From an uncultured Eubacteriales bacterium (GTDB taxonomy: Bacteria; Bacillota; Clostridia; Oscillospirales; Oscillospiraceae), in assembly GCA_900319275.1 (NCBI GenBank), contig ONNS01000038.1, forward strand, positions 1 to 36,614: a DNA stretch of 36,614 nucleotides. The letters run 5' to 3'. The notes under the pieces are model-generated. The model was not told the DNA's origin, made no database searches, and worked only from the letters and a program-made list of their open reading frames with translations. A program made the position numbers and the translations under genes. Below, piece after piece: positions 1 to 8,024 of this stretch (its first letter is position 1; the number at the start of each line of letters is the position of its first letter).

Positions 1-937
1 GCATCCCCGGCCAGGGCTTTCCGTCGGGGCCGTCGTTATAGTTGCTGGCCAGATAGCAGTTCCAGCCCAGGAAATCCAGCGGCTGATGGATCAGCGCCAT
101 CTCCACATCCGAAAGCATGTCCCGCAGGCGAGGGTGCGCCTCGCCCTTCTGGATGGGGTCCAGCCACCAGTTGAGATAGTAGTGATTGAGCTTGCCGGCA
201 AAGGTCTTTGCCCGCGCCGCTTCGATGTCGGTCACGCTCTCGGATTCCGGCATATACAGTGTGCTGTCCGTGGCAATGCCGATCTGGGGCGGCAGGATCG
301 CCGTTTCCCGGATCACGCGGGCCGCCCTGGCATGGGCCAGCAGCAGGTTTTTGCTCAGGCGCAGCACCTTCTCGGCCTCTTCCTCGCTCCCCGCCGGGAC
401 ACTCTCGAAAGGAGCGTGGGTGCCGTGCAGGTAGCCCTCGCCGATGAAGGACGTGCCCTCGTTGAATGTCATCCAGTACGACACCTTATCCGACAGGGCT
501 TCCACCACCACGGCAGCGAAGGCCGCAAAATCCTCGCTGATGGAGCCTGCGAGCCAGCCGCCCTTCTCGTGAACCCACAGCGGCAGATCCCAGTGATAGA
601 GCGTGACTAGCGGCGTGATACCCGCGGACAGCAGTTCGTCCACCAGCGCCCGGTAGAAGTCCAGGCCCTTCTCGTTGACCTTGCCCTCCTCCGGCATTAC
701 CCGAGGCCAGCTGACGGAAAAACGATAGGCCTTGAGGCCGATCTTCTTCATCAGTGCCACGTCCTCCCGGAAACGGTGATAGTGGTCACAGGCGACCCTC
801 CCGCTGTCTCCATGGGCGATATGACCGTCCGCCAGAGCGTCCCAGATGCTCGGCCCCTTGCCGTCTTCGTCGTATGCGCCTTCGATCTGATAAGCCGCGC
901 TGGCCGCACCCCAAAGAAAATCCTGCGAAAAGCTCAT
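1..937 (-). CDS. GH1 family beta-glucosidase / 6-phospho-beta-glucosidase, 3' end cut by the window
   Basis: A glycoside hydrolase family 1 enzyme that would hydrolyse beta-glucosides, or their 6-phosphates, in the cytoplasm. The first 312 residues are visible. The N-terminus MSFSQDFLWGAASAAYQIEG is the classic GH1 start. The acid/base motif TFNEG places the catalytic Glu at residue 160. The second catalytic motif, the nucleophile in I/V-TENG, lies beyond the window edge, so completeness cannot be judged. The start is an ATG at 935-937 with an AGGAGG ribosome binding site at about 941-950. No signal peptide is seen. It appears monocistronic from here: the next upstream gene, the HipA-like kinase, ends behind a hairpin. 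I cannot tell phospho- from non-phospho-glucosidase without the C-terminal half. Confidence 0.93.
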   Translation of the reverse strand, partial: MSFSQDFLWGAASAAYQIEGAYDEDGKGPSIWDALADGHIAHGDSGRVACDHYHRFREDVALMKKIGLKAYRFSVSWPRVMPEEGKVNEKGLDFYRALVDELLSAGITPLVTLYHWDLPLWVHEKGGWLAGSISEDFAAFAAVVVEALSDKVSYWMTFNEGTSFIGEGYLHGTHAPFESVPAGSEEEAEKVLRLSKNLLLAHARAARVIRETAILPPQIGIATDSTLYMPESESVTDIEAARAKTFAGKLNHYYLNWWLDPIQKGEAHPRLRDMLSDVEMALIHQPLDFLGWNCYLASNYNDGPDGKPWPGM

Positions 938-1123
938 GATCTTCCTCCTGATGATGGATTCTTTGCTTGCTATCATAAACTCTTCTCCGGCCAAGGTATT
1001 GCAAAATCACGCTTGAAATTGTAAATTTCCCGCAACGCTATACCACAGATCAGGTCGCAAGCTCGTGCCTCTCTCCAGAAGTGTGGCAAACACGAATGCG
1101 TGATACAATCCTTGCAAGAACAA

Positions 1124-1151
1124 GCCGGAAGAAGCCTTGGCTCCTTCCGGC
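1124..1151 (-). terminator. Hairpin downstream of the HipA-like gene
   Basis: GCCGGAAG at 1124-1131 pairs perfectly with CTTCCGGC at 1144-1151 across a 12-nt loop, 8 bp beyond the stop codon of the HipA-like gene. In the minus direction the following bases are only moderately T-rich. On the plus strand the hairpin is followed by a T-rich run. It probably separates the kinase gene from the beta-glucosidase gene. The remaining 938-1123 holds no gene that I can support, only the beta-glucosidase leader. Confidence 0.55.
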
Positions 1152-1159
1152 ACATTTTC

Positions 1160-2251
1160 TTATTTTAGAATCAAGTTGACCTGGCACTGAACAATAGAAC
1201 TAAGCAATTCGAGCCTGTTTTCACTGATCGGGATTTTCGGATGGTTTTCAAACTGAAAATCCTTCAGCTTTTCCAGGTCGGCGCGGATTTCATCTGTCAT
1301 CAGACCGCGCGCAGTGATGATGAAATCGCGTCCCAGCTTCGGACGGCAATGGTCGATATACCAATTCGGCACGGCCAAGGCATCCTCGTCCAGCTCCGGG
1401 AACAAGGCGCGGTTGTTATCAAAGACCGGCGCCATGCCGATGATCGCCATAGTTTGGTTATCAAACAGGAAGCCAAAGTTTCCATAGTGGCGATCCGGGT
1501 TCAAGGTAATCGCATCCAGAACACACATCCGGCGGAAGTCACCATCGCTGCCGAGAGCCTGGCAAAAGTCCAGCAGGCGCGGGATCGTCTGCTCTCCATG
1601 GAACACAGCGCTGGCCTTGGCTAAGCCTGTCGCCTCCGTCGTGAACAGCGGGCATATGCTCACCAACTTATCGTGATACATGTCCAGATCATACTGCACT
1701 GAGTTCGGGCAAACGCGCTGTGCCAACTGCGATACCAGAAATTCAGATACCGGTTCGATCACATGCAGGCCACTGCCGCTCTTGTAAAGCCAGATCCCAT
1801 CTGAATCACGCACCCAGCACTTGGCGTAATAGCCGTCCGTTCCGAACTCCGGCGAGGTCGAAGAGAGATCGGTCTCACTGATCACGCCGTCAAAGGCAGC
1901 CTCGCTCACCAGCTGGTCAAACTCGTTTTGATACAGGGAAACACTGTCCCAGCAGAGATCACTGCCCGCCTCTTTCACCCAGAAGGTGTCATTCAGAGAC
2001 AGAGCGTGGGTAACGCGGAGAAAGCCCTCCAGATCGTCGCAGCCGTAACGCTCCAACAGCTCTTTGATGTGTTTGCGGTGCTTGGGGGCCTGCCGACGCG
2101 CGAGGAAATCGCCGAGCTTGTCATAGCCGATCGGCCGCAGATCAGTCAGCCATTCGAGTTCCATGAACTCCGGCTCATCAAACGCATTGCGCTCGCAGGC
2201 AAAGCTGAGCATGGGCAGATCCCGGTTCATCAATATATATTCTCTTGTCAT
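1160..2251 (-). CDS. HipA-like Ser/Thr kinase, orphan
   Basis: A 363-residue protein with the C-terminal core of HipA-family kinases. NPDRHYGNFG supplies a catalytic Asp at about residue 253. PVFDNN supplies the metal-binding Asp at about 278. A nucleotide-contact region around LYKSGSG lies near residue 157. The N-terminal 150 residues match no domain I can name. HipA proteins phosphorylate targets such as glutamyl-tRNA synthetase and are usually encoded beside a HipB antitoxin with a helix-turn-helix. No such gene flanks this one. I chose the ATG at 2249-2251 because GGGAGG lies at about 2258-2263; a start further upstream at 2326 would precede the best promoter. It could be a CtkA-like kinase with a non-toxin role. 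The family call is firm, the role is not. Confidence 0.8.
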   Translation of the reverse strand: MTREYILMNRDLPMLSFACERNAFDEPEFMELEWLTDLRPIGYDKLGDFLARRQAPKHRKHIKELLERYGCDDLEGFLRVTHALSLNDTFWVKEAGSDLCWDSVSLYQNEFDQLVSEAAFDGVISETDLSSTSPEFGTDGYYAKCWVRDSDGIWLYKSGSGLHVIEPVSEFLVSQLAQRVCPNSVQYDLDMYHDKLVSICPLFTTEATGLAKASAVFHGEQTIPRLLDFCQALGSDGDFRRMCVLDAITLNPDRHYGNFGFLFDNQTMAIIGMAPVFDNNRALFPELDEDALAVPNWYIDHCRPKLGRDFIITARGLMTDEIRADLEKLKDFQFENHPKIPISENRLELLSSIVQCQVNLILK

Positions 2252-2274
2252 GCGTCCGCCTCCCTTCACAAATA

Positions 2275-2303
2275 ATTGTAGCGCAGTTTTGTCGTTAATA
2301 CAA
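2275..2303 (-). promoter_or_regulatory. Sigma-70-type promoter candidate for the HipA-like gene
   Basis: Read on the minus strand, TTGTAT (2298-2303) and TACAAT (2275-2280) are separated by exactly 17 bp and lie about 24 bp upstream of the chosen ATG. A second candidate, TTGCAA (2340-2345) and TATATA (2317-2322), also with a 17-bp spacer, lies just upstream. The nearer promoter gives a very short leader that contains the Shine-Dalgarno sequence. Confidence 0.5.
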
Positions 2304-2417
2304 TGTTTTTCGTTGATATATAGCACACACTATCTGTTATTGCAATGCTCTTTGTAATGTGTTTAGTGGCAATGTGTATGCAGGAGTTGGTCTGTTAATC
2401 GTGATACCATAGGGTGC

Positions 2418-3842
2418 TTAGTTAGCCGGAGTAAATGTATATGTAACAACGAAGTGTGCTGATTTATCACTGTTTTTACCACCGTTTTCAGTAACATAAA
2501 CATCCATTGTAACAGAAAAACCGTTTTTCAAATCATCCTCTGTTACAGTATACCGTGCTGTGTTTTCACCGACATCAGGATTATCATCATCCTCAGATAT
2601 TCTTGTATGCAAGGTTAAGGTTTCGCTAGGAGCTACGCCAATCGTGCCATACACGCGCTCTCCGTTTATCTCATTTGTGTAGCTCCATTCATCCCCGATG
2701 TTCACATCGTCCTGACGAGGATGAGTAATGCGGAGATTCATGAGATGTTTAGAGCCGTCAACATTAACAGTATAAGAGGCGGTAACCCCGTTTCGAGTGG
2801 TTGCAGTGATAGTGGCTAAACCTCCTCCAACGGCTGTAGCTGCGCCCTTAGCATCTACGGTTGCCACAGACTCATCACTGGAAGTCCATGTTATGGTTTT
2901 ATCCTCAGCGTTATATGGGGAGATAGTAACCGAAGGAGCTGTTTTTTCGCCTATGGAAAGATCTGTTTTCGTATTCTGTATATCAATAGTTTCAATAAGA
3001 ATTGGCTGTGGAACTATGACAGTTATATAGTCAGATACGATCGTGCCATCTTTTGAGGTAGCGTAAACGCGAGTCTCTCCCGCACCAACGCCAGTAACGT
3101 CGCAATAGAAACAATCTTTAAGCGCAACGCTTTTCAGAGAAATGGTGGCAACCTCTGGTTTTTCGCTTACCAGAATAACATCGTCAGGGACCAGGTCATT
3201 TGAACGTCTGGCTTTAACCTTCAGATAGCCGCCCACCGATCTTGATTCTCCAACTTTTACCGTAACACTCTCATTACGCAAGAACTCCAAACTCTTGATA
3301 TTATTATCTGTGGAGCTCGTTGCGGTTCGCGTTGCATCGGCTCCAACGCCTGAAGTACTTGAAGATGAGCTATCAGCATTTGCAGCAAAAACAAATAGCA
3401 AGTAAAACAGCCATGCAATGGCAACTATTACTATTTTGACTACTTTATTCATCTTTTGGTTTCTATGTAGCAGAATAGTGAGGGGCAAAGGGAAAACAAA
3501 TATCCATCCAAGAACCCACAGCCATGTTTTCCTTTTCTTCACAGGCTTTGCAGATTGCCTTGCCCTAATAGGGACTGTTCTTTCGGCGTTTGTAGCTGCA
3601 GTTTCATGCCCACCACGGACATATCCGCAGGTGGGACATGCATTGGAATAGTATTCACGACCACACTTCGGACAAACCCTCGGTCTTTGACCTGCCTTTA
3701 CACCGCATTTTGGGCAATAGTCTCCTTCAGAATAAATGGTTCCACAATTATTGCATTTGTGCTTAAAGTCGTGCGCCCCACAGTTTTCGCAAATAACTGC
3801 ATTATCCGGATTCTCTGTGCCGCAGTAACTACAAACTTTCAT
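2418..3842 (-). CDS. Multi-zinc-ribbon membrane protein with bacterial Ig-like (Big_2) domain
   Basis: 474 residues in three parts. The first 75 or so residues hold repeated CxxC zinc-ribbon knuckles of the kind CSYCG, CENCG, CNNCG, CPKCG and CPTCG. Next come two closely spaced hydrophobic segments, roughly residues 105-120 and 135-155. A long Ser/Thr-rich linker then leads to outward-facing beta-rich sequence including a Big_2-like Ig domain (ITWTSSDESVATVD motif). This architecture fits a membrane-anchored protein with a cytoplasmic zinc ribbon and an extracytoplasmic adhesive-type domain. I prefer the ATG at 3840-3842, which gives the canonical MKVCSYCG start and has GGGAGGAG about 9 bases upstream. 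An ATG at 3860 overlaps the preceding gene's TAA but lacks its own ribosome binding site. It forms a two-gene operon with the DUF4236 gene. AT-rich relative to the right half. Function unknown. Confidence 0.8.
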   Translation of the reverse strand: MKVCSYCGTENPDNAVICENCGAHDFKHKCNNCGTIYSEGDYCPKCGVKAGQRPRVCPKCGREYYSNACPTCGYVRGGHETAATNAERTVPIRARQSAKPVKKRKTWLWVLGWIFVFPLPLTILLHRNQKMNKVVKIVIVAIAWLFYLLFVFAANADSSSSSTSGVGADATRTATSSTDNNIKSLEFLRNESVTVKVGESRSVGGYLKVKARRSNDLVPDDVILVSEKPEVATISLKSVALKDCFYCDVTGVGAGETRVYATSKDGTIVSDYITVIVPQPILIETIDIQNTKTDLSIGEKTAPSVTISPYNAEDKTITWTSSDESVATVDAKGAATAVGGGLATITATTRNGVTASYTVNVDGSKHLMNLRITHPRQDDVNIGDEWSYTNEINGERVYGTIGVAPSETLTLHTRISEDDDNPDVGENTARYTVTEDDLKNGFSVTMDVYVTENGGKNSDKSAHFVVTYTFTPAN

Positions 3843-3859
3843 GCTGCGTTCTCCTCCCA

Positions 3860-5191
3860 TTACTCAAAAGAATCAAAAGGAACAATTGTCTTAAAAAGAG
3901 ATGTGGTGGTCATATTACACCTATTCTCAGCTGACAAGCAAAACTCTTTTGGCATTACTCTTGATAGATCCCTTTGTTCGAACATATCACGAGTAAACTT
4001 AATGGAGTATAGGTAATCTTCTTTCGCGTTTCCTTCCTTATCAGTTCGTTCAGCATAACCCGAGAACAGAATATTATTTATCGCGGGTGATACATTGAAT
4101 GTGTGGGAAGTAATGAAAATTGCAAGCCCAAAAAGCAGAGTAGAGTACTCACCACGAAGTTCTGCTTGAGTTTTCTTTTTTTCTTTTAGATTTCCGGCAT
4201 CTGTCTTTACAAGTTTTGTCGCTCTTAGTTCTTCGATTCGAGGAAGATCAACATCAAGCATCATTGTTCCAGTTATTTTGTTCCATTCATATGAGATGTC
4301 AGTTTCAACGGGCATCTCACAGCCTTTTATCCAAGAATCAAATACTTCGCTTACGGCAGATTCATCGCCTTCAATTAGGGCGGCTAAAAAAAGCTTCTGT
4401 TTTTCACACTCCTCCTTAGCGGCCTCATCTGCTATAGCTTTTTCCTCAGACTGAAATGCGTAGAATTCATCGCGCTCACTTTCCCATGCAGAAAGAGCAT
4501 TTGAATATCTCTGTTCAATATTATCTTCGACATACTGTCTTCTCAGTTTGCCAATTTTGAAGATGGACCCTTTTACGGCTGTCTCTGCTTCTTTTTTTAG
4601 AAAAACCAATATGTCGTCTTTTGTTGGGGCAGGCACATCGAATTCTGCTTCTTCGTATTCCAACGGCCGTATATTGTTGAGGCGGTCTTGAAATCGAGAA
4701 AGAGGGTCAACAACTGCTGACAGTTCGTAAATGTTGATGAATTGTTCGTTTTCTGCTTCAGAATCACGGACCATTTCATCAATTTTTTCTCTTCTCTGTG
4801 CATCAAGTTGTGCTACCTGCGCTTGATACTGGCTGGTCGCCTTTATCTTTCTTAATACAGACTGATTAGTTATTTCGTTTCCGTTTCCATCCTCAATTAC
4901 GACTTTTCCTTTGTCATCCATTCGGATATTAACCTGTTTTGGAATTGGCACTGAAGATCTTGAAGAAGAGGAATGCGATGATCGTGAGCGACTGGAACTA
5001 TGGCTTTTGCCACCAATCTTGGTGTTATAGGAAAGGCCTGTCCCCGGAATGCCAACGTGGGCGTGTGTACCGCTACCGCCGAAAGTCACTCCGTGTCCTT
5101 TACCGCCAAGCGAAAGACTTGCACCTGATTTCGAGAAATATACCCTTACACCCTTTGCTATTCTTACTGATTTTCTAAACCGCAATGCCAT
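3860..5191 (-). CDS. DUF4236 domain protein with long charged C-terminal region
   Basis: 443 residues. The first 55 residues are a good DUF4236 match (ALRFRKSVRIAKGVRVYFSK, then Gly-rich strands ending in PGTGLSYNT). A Ser/Arg-rich linker follows (about 65-83), then a long, mostly alpha-helical, charged region rich in Glu and Lys. One hydrophobic stretch around 350-360 (TLLFGLAIFITS) might be buried or membrane-associated. The function of DUF4236 is unknown; it often appears as a short N-terminal module on unrelated proteins. The ATG at 5189-5191 has AGAGGAG about 8 bases upstream, better than a TTG two codons earlier. Its TAA overlaps an ATG in the next gene, which suggests translational coupling with the zinc-ribbon protein. 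Confidence 0.78.
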   Translation of the reverse strand: MALRFRKSVRIAKGVRVYFSKSGASLSLGGKGHGVTFGGSGTHAHVGIPGTGLSYNTKIGGKSHSSSRSRSSHSSSSRSSVPIPKQVNIRMDDKGKVVIEDGNGNEITNQSVLRKIKATSQYQAQVAQLDAQRREKIDEMVRDSEAENEQFINIYELSAVVDPLSRFQDRLNNIRPLEYEEAEFDVPAPTKDDILVFLKKEAETAVKGSIFKIGKLRRQYVEDNIEQRYSNALSAWESERDEFYAFQSEEKAIADEAAKEECEKQKLFLAALIEGDESAVSEVFDSWIKGCEMPVETDISYEWNKITGTMMLDVDLPRIEELRATKLVKTDAGNLKEKKKTQAELRGEYSTLLFGLAIFITSHTFNVSPAINNILFSGYAERTDKEGNAKEDYLYSIKFTRDMFEQRDLSRVMPKEFCLSAENRCNMTTTSLFKTIVPFDSFE

Positions 5192-5288
5192 GCGCAATAC
5201 TCCTCTCTATTCCATAGTGCGTCTTCACTTTCTGAAGGACACGATCTCTATAGCCAATACTTTTCTCCATGCGTATTATCTCTAGCAA

Positions 5289-5317
5289 ATTATAACAAAA
5301 TCACGGTCTGTTATCAA
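5289..5317 (-). promoter_or_regulatory. Sigma-70-type promoter for the DUF4236 - zinc-ribbon operon
   Basis: On the minus strand TTGATA (5312-5317) and a perfect TATAAT (5289-5294) are separated by 17 bp. The inferred start site is about 90 bp upstream of the DUF4236 ATG. The rest of 5192-5416 is AT-rich and shows no other gene. Confidence 0.6.
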
Positions 5318-5416
5318 CATGAACAATTTCAATATTTAACCTACATATTGTACAAGGACAAAATAATCCGTGCATAGTCATTTTTTCCCGATCTTTGATA
5401 AATGAATATAACTCCG

Positions 5417-7123
5417 TTATGAATTCCACCTCTGTATGTCTTTGTAAATCTGCTCTATTTGTTTTTTTAAATCAAACCGAGCGTCGTCTACAGTAATGCA
5501 ATTTGAGATTTTCTTTGCAACTTGTACTTTTTGCGAAGAAAAATTAGGGATGATCTTTTTTATGTATTCTGGAAACAATTCATATTGTTCTATATCGTGT
5601 TCCAAGTCCAGATTGTATGCTTTTTTTATACTTCTGGCCGTAAGATAGTTTTCTATCTCTTTTCCCTTTGTAATCCAGCATGTATAACCTTTCTTTACCA
5701 ACTCGTTTTGAATTCGAGTTTTCGTTTTGTTAATCGGTGCTGATCGATATTTTTTATCACTATCGATTACTACAACTGCATTTCTATTTGTTGTTAATAT
5801 GCTTATTAATCCCTCAATAGATTCATCACTCGATGCGTCATAATGGGCCAATAGTCGGCCGCCATAGTACAGGAACTGATAGTCTTTGCCCTCAATATAC
5901 TTATTTTCTGTAAACAGACTCAACCATCGTTTAATATAGATTCGATCAGAAGGGCCTTCTACCCAGATAATACCATTGGATTGCAGTATATCGCTAGCCT
6001 TTACATCTAAGTCTTCAAGCAGCTCTGCTTTATCCATATATGAGTCGATATACTTTAGCCTTGAGATTCCGTCCTCTTTTGTTACATGACATATTCTGGC
6101 CAGCTCTTTGCCATAAAAAACATTTATTGCTACATGAGAATGAGACGTTAAAAAAATCCTCACATTATGAGTTTTGGCATATGAATAAAGATACTCGAAT
6201 ACTCGACGCTGAAGTGCCGGGTGTAAATTGTTCTCTAATTCTTCAAAAGCAAAAACAAATGTTCGATTTTGTTTTTTTGGTATTTTTGGAAGCAACAGCA
6301 GGTTTACCAGCATTAAGAGAATGGTTTTCAGGCCGCTGCCAGATTTAGATAATGCGAATCGGTTTTGTCCTTTTTCTTTCAAAAAGATTTCCCAAAGGCT
6401 TCCATCATCCTGAGTAATCTGTTGAATGCGAATGCTTTCAAAGCAGGCGTCTTTTCCCATGATTGAGTTAAGCTCAAAAAGAAGCTGTTCCTCAACTTCT
6501 TTCTCGTCGAATTCACTATTATTTAAGAATTGCCTTATGAGATTTGTAGTTCCATCTCCGCCATATCCTACATTTAATGCTTTATCCTCTGGCTCAGGAA
6601 TTATATTTCGATCCGCATTTATCCGCCTGAATTCAATCGCATTTGCAAAATCTTCATATGTTTTTACGGTTCTTTCCCAATAGTCCGTCCCGTAAACATC
6701 TATCATCTGATTATCTTTGATAAGCCCCTTAAATTCCAACGCCCTTTCGGTGTACCGCTCTCCAGTATAATGCGTATTTATAAACGTATTGAGTTTTGTC
6801 TGAATGGAATATCCAACAAACTGCTGTGCATATGCATAATGACTTTCTCCAGGAATCCCACCGCCACGCGTATTCTGACTAAATGCTAATAAGTGTTTTT
6901 CAGATAAAGAAAATGTCGGTTGGATTTCTGTCAGAGTTCCTAACAAACGATCACATATTTTCTTGTTATACACAAATTCCAGGATATCAATTAAACTGGA
7001 TTTTCCTGAGTTATTTCTACCAATAATCAGGCAAATAGGTGCGGTCAAATCGATCGTTTCCATGTGATCACTGTGGAAGCTTTTATAATATGAAAAACTA
7101 ATGCTCTGCAATTCATCTTGCAT
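5417..7123 (-). CDS. OLD-family ATP-dependent endonuclease (AAA ATPase plus TOPRIM)
   Basis: 568 residues with both halves of an OLD-type nuclease. The ABC/SMC-like ATPase part has Walker A GRNNSGKSS (residues 35-43), a signature-like ALSKSGSGLK near 258-266, Walker B FVFAFEELENNLHP near 289-302 and a TSHSH switch near 326-330. The TOPRIM part follows with IIWVEGPSDR (metal-binding Glu near 389) and VVIDSDKK (Asp pair near 454 and 456). OLD proteins cut DNA in an ATP-regulated manner and several act in phage defence. Gabija GajA is a relative but is paired with a UvrD-like GajB, which is absent here, so this resembles a stand-alone class 1 OLD or a fused ATPase-TOPRIM defence protein. ATG at 7121-7123, with AGGAG 8 bases upstream. 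Strongly AT-rich compared with the genes right of 8.2 kb, suggesting transfer. Confidence 0.88.
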   Translation of the reverse strand: MQDELQSISFSYYKSFHSDHMETIDLTAPICLIIGRNNSGKSSLIDILEFVYNKKICDRLLGTLTEIQPTFSLSEKHLLAFSQNTRGGGIPGESHYAYAQQFVGYSIQTKLNTFINTHYTGERYTERALEFKGLIKDNQMIDVYGTDYWERTVKTYEDFANAIEFRRINADRNIIPEPEDKALNVGYGGDGTTNLIRQFLNNSEFDEKEVEEQLLFELNSIMGKDACFESIRIQQITQDDGSLWEIFLKEKGQNRFALSKSGSGLKTILLMLVNLLLLPKIPKKQNRTFVFAFEELENNLHPALQRRVFEYLYSYAKTHNVRIFLTSHSHVAINVFYGKELARICHVTKEDGISRLKYIDSYMDKAELLEDLDVKASDILQSNGIIWVEGPSDRIYIKRWLSLFTENKYIEGKDYQFLYYGGRLLAHYDASSDESIEGLISILTTNRNAVVVIDSDKKYRSAPINKTKTRIQNELVKKGYTCWITKGKEIENYLTARSIKKAYNLDLEHDIEQYELFPEYIKKIIPNFSSQKVQVAKKISNCITVDDARFDLKKQIEQIYKDIQRWNS

Positions 7124-7718
7124 GATTCATACTCCTGTCTCTATCAAGAGGATCTGTGTCCCTCTTAAACATGCCCTATCACAGTTACTCTGTTTTAATA
7201 GGAAAACCTTGAATACCCGGCGACAAAAATGTCAAGGAATTCACTTAAATCAACGAATATTATTGTAGCATAACAACAGAGAAAAGTAAAACTATTGCCC
7301 GGTAAAAAATAATAATGGTAGATAGCGATACCAAACCGAAGTAATTCACTGTTTGGTGTCAAGATGAAGCATCACCATTCTTACATAGCCACAAGAAAGG
7401 ATTGATACTGTTTTCCAATTACAAAAGGAGACTCTGTCTAATTTCAATCGGAGTCTGTATGACCATCATTTGCCGGTGCAACTTTGGCCATCTTGGAGAA
7501 ATGCAACAGCAGCTTTATAAACAGTTTTTCGCACGCGATTCCATCGCCATTCCATCACGATTCCATCAAGACCTGTGGGCGGGGGAGAAGAGGGGCCTGA
7601 AAAGATTATATTTGGAGATGTACCAACTAAGCGCTGAAAATGAAAAGAATCACAGAGCTATGCATTTGTGATCGGCGCGCGCCGAGCGCAGCGGACGGCG
7701 GATGGAATGATGATGGAA
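7124..7718. other. Gene-poor AT-rich stretch upstream of the OLD gene
   Basis: About 600 bases without a gene I can support. A plus-strand open frame at 7402-7671 begins with TTG, has no convincing ribosome binding site and resembles nothing known. Inside it, three near-copies of the 9-mer GATTCCATC stand in a row at about 7536-7568. The leader of the OLD gene occupies the left edge but I see no clear consensus promoter there. Confidence 0.5.
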
Positions 7719-7722
7719 CAAC

Positions 7723-7757
7723 AAAGCAGCCTGTTTCGTACAGAAACAGGCTGCTTT
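7723..7757 (-). terminator. Perfect intrinsic terminator after truncated tRNA copy A
   Basis: A 15-bp perfect stem (7723-7737 with 7743-7757) with a 5-base loop. Its arms start in AAA and end in TTT, so it can work in both directions. It lies about 22 bp downstream of the CCA end of the tRNA-like fragment at 7779, where a tRNA terminator is expected on the minus strand. Confidence 0.8.
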
Positions 7758-7778
7758 TGATCAAGTCTATTGACTTTT

Positions 7779-7811
7779 TGGTGGAGATAAGCGGGATCGA
7801 ACCGCTGACCT
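7779..7811 (-). pseudogene. Truncated tRNA-Ala 3' end, copy A
   Basis: On the minus strand this reads as a tRNA from the variable loop onward: AGGTC, then a T arm with stem AGCGG / CCGCT around loop TTCGATC, then acceptor strand TATCTCC, discriminator A and CCA. The anticodon and D arms are missing. Where they should be, a 10-bp perfect inverted repeat (7810-7834) begins. The terminator at 7723-7757 follows. Identical over its length to copy B. A scar of integration at a tRNA gene is the likeliest origin. Confidence 0.7.
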
Positions 7812-7829
7812 TTCCGGCGATAGACGCCG

Positions 7830-7923
7830 GAAAGCCGCCGAAGGCGGATTTGATTGAAATACAAGAGGTCAGCGGTGAAAGCCGCCGAAGGCGGATTTGA
7901 TTGAAATACAAGAGGTCAGCGGT
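7830..7923. repeat. Tandem 47-bp repeat (two exact copies) carrying an inverted tRNA-Ala piece
   Basis: 7830-7876 and 7877-7923 are identical 47-bp units. Each holds a GC-rich palindrome (CCGCC-GAA-GGCGG) and ends in a 15-base piece of the tRNA-Ala variable loop and T arm (7862-7876 and 7909-7923). That piece is oriented opposite to the two flanking tRNA fragments. The repeat thus carries tRNA sequence and sits between two tRNA-derived ends. It is not a CRISPR array, since the copies touch with no spacer. Confidence 0.8.
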
Positions 7924-7946
7924 GTGCAAACGAATCCGCGGCAACG

Positions 7947-7977
7947 AAAAAAGACAGGCATGAAACCTGTCTTTTTT
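7947..7977 (-). terminator. Perfect intrinsic terminator after truncated tRNA copy B
   Basis: A 12-bp perfect stem (7947-7958 with 7966-7977) with a 7-base loop, flanked by A and T runs and starting 3 bases beyond the CCA end of tRNA copy B. A classical bidirectional intrinsic terminator. Confidence 0.85.
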
Positions 7978-7979
7978 GT

Positions 7980-8024
7980 TGGTGGAGATAAGCGGGATCG
8001 AACCGCTGACCTCTTGAATGCCAT
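7980..8024 (-). pseudogene. Truncated tRNA-Ala(GGC) 3' half, copy B (putative attachment site)
   Basis: 45 bases that match tRNA positions 32-76 on the minus strand: anticodon loop ATGGCAT (U33, anticodon GGC, Ala), 3' anticodon stem TCAAG, variable loop, complete T arm, acceptor 3' strand, discriminator A and encoded CCA. A U at position 70 fits the G3:U70 identity pair of tRNA-Ala. Homology stops sharply at the anticodon loop, and the preceding bases cannot form the 5' anticodon stem. Such tRNA 3' halves are the usual core of attachment sites used by tyrosine integrases. No integrase gene is in the window. Confidence 0.75.

Noticed and set aside
5417-7123. Gabija system (GajA)
   Set aside because: No UvrD-like GajB gene adjacent; only the OLD-type protein is present.
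7402-7671. Plus-strand open frame of 89 codons in the AT-rich gap
   Set aside because: TTG start, no credible ribosome binding site, no recognisable motif, and it runs into the repeat cluster.
7830-7923. CRISPR array
   Set aside because: Two adjacent identical copies without spacers, no cas genes.
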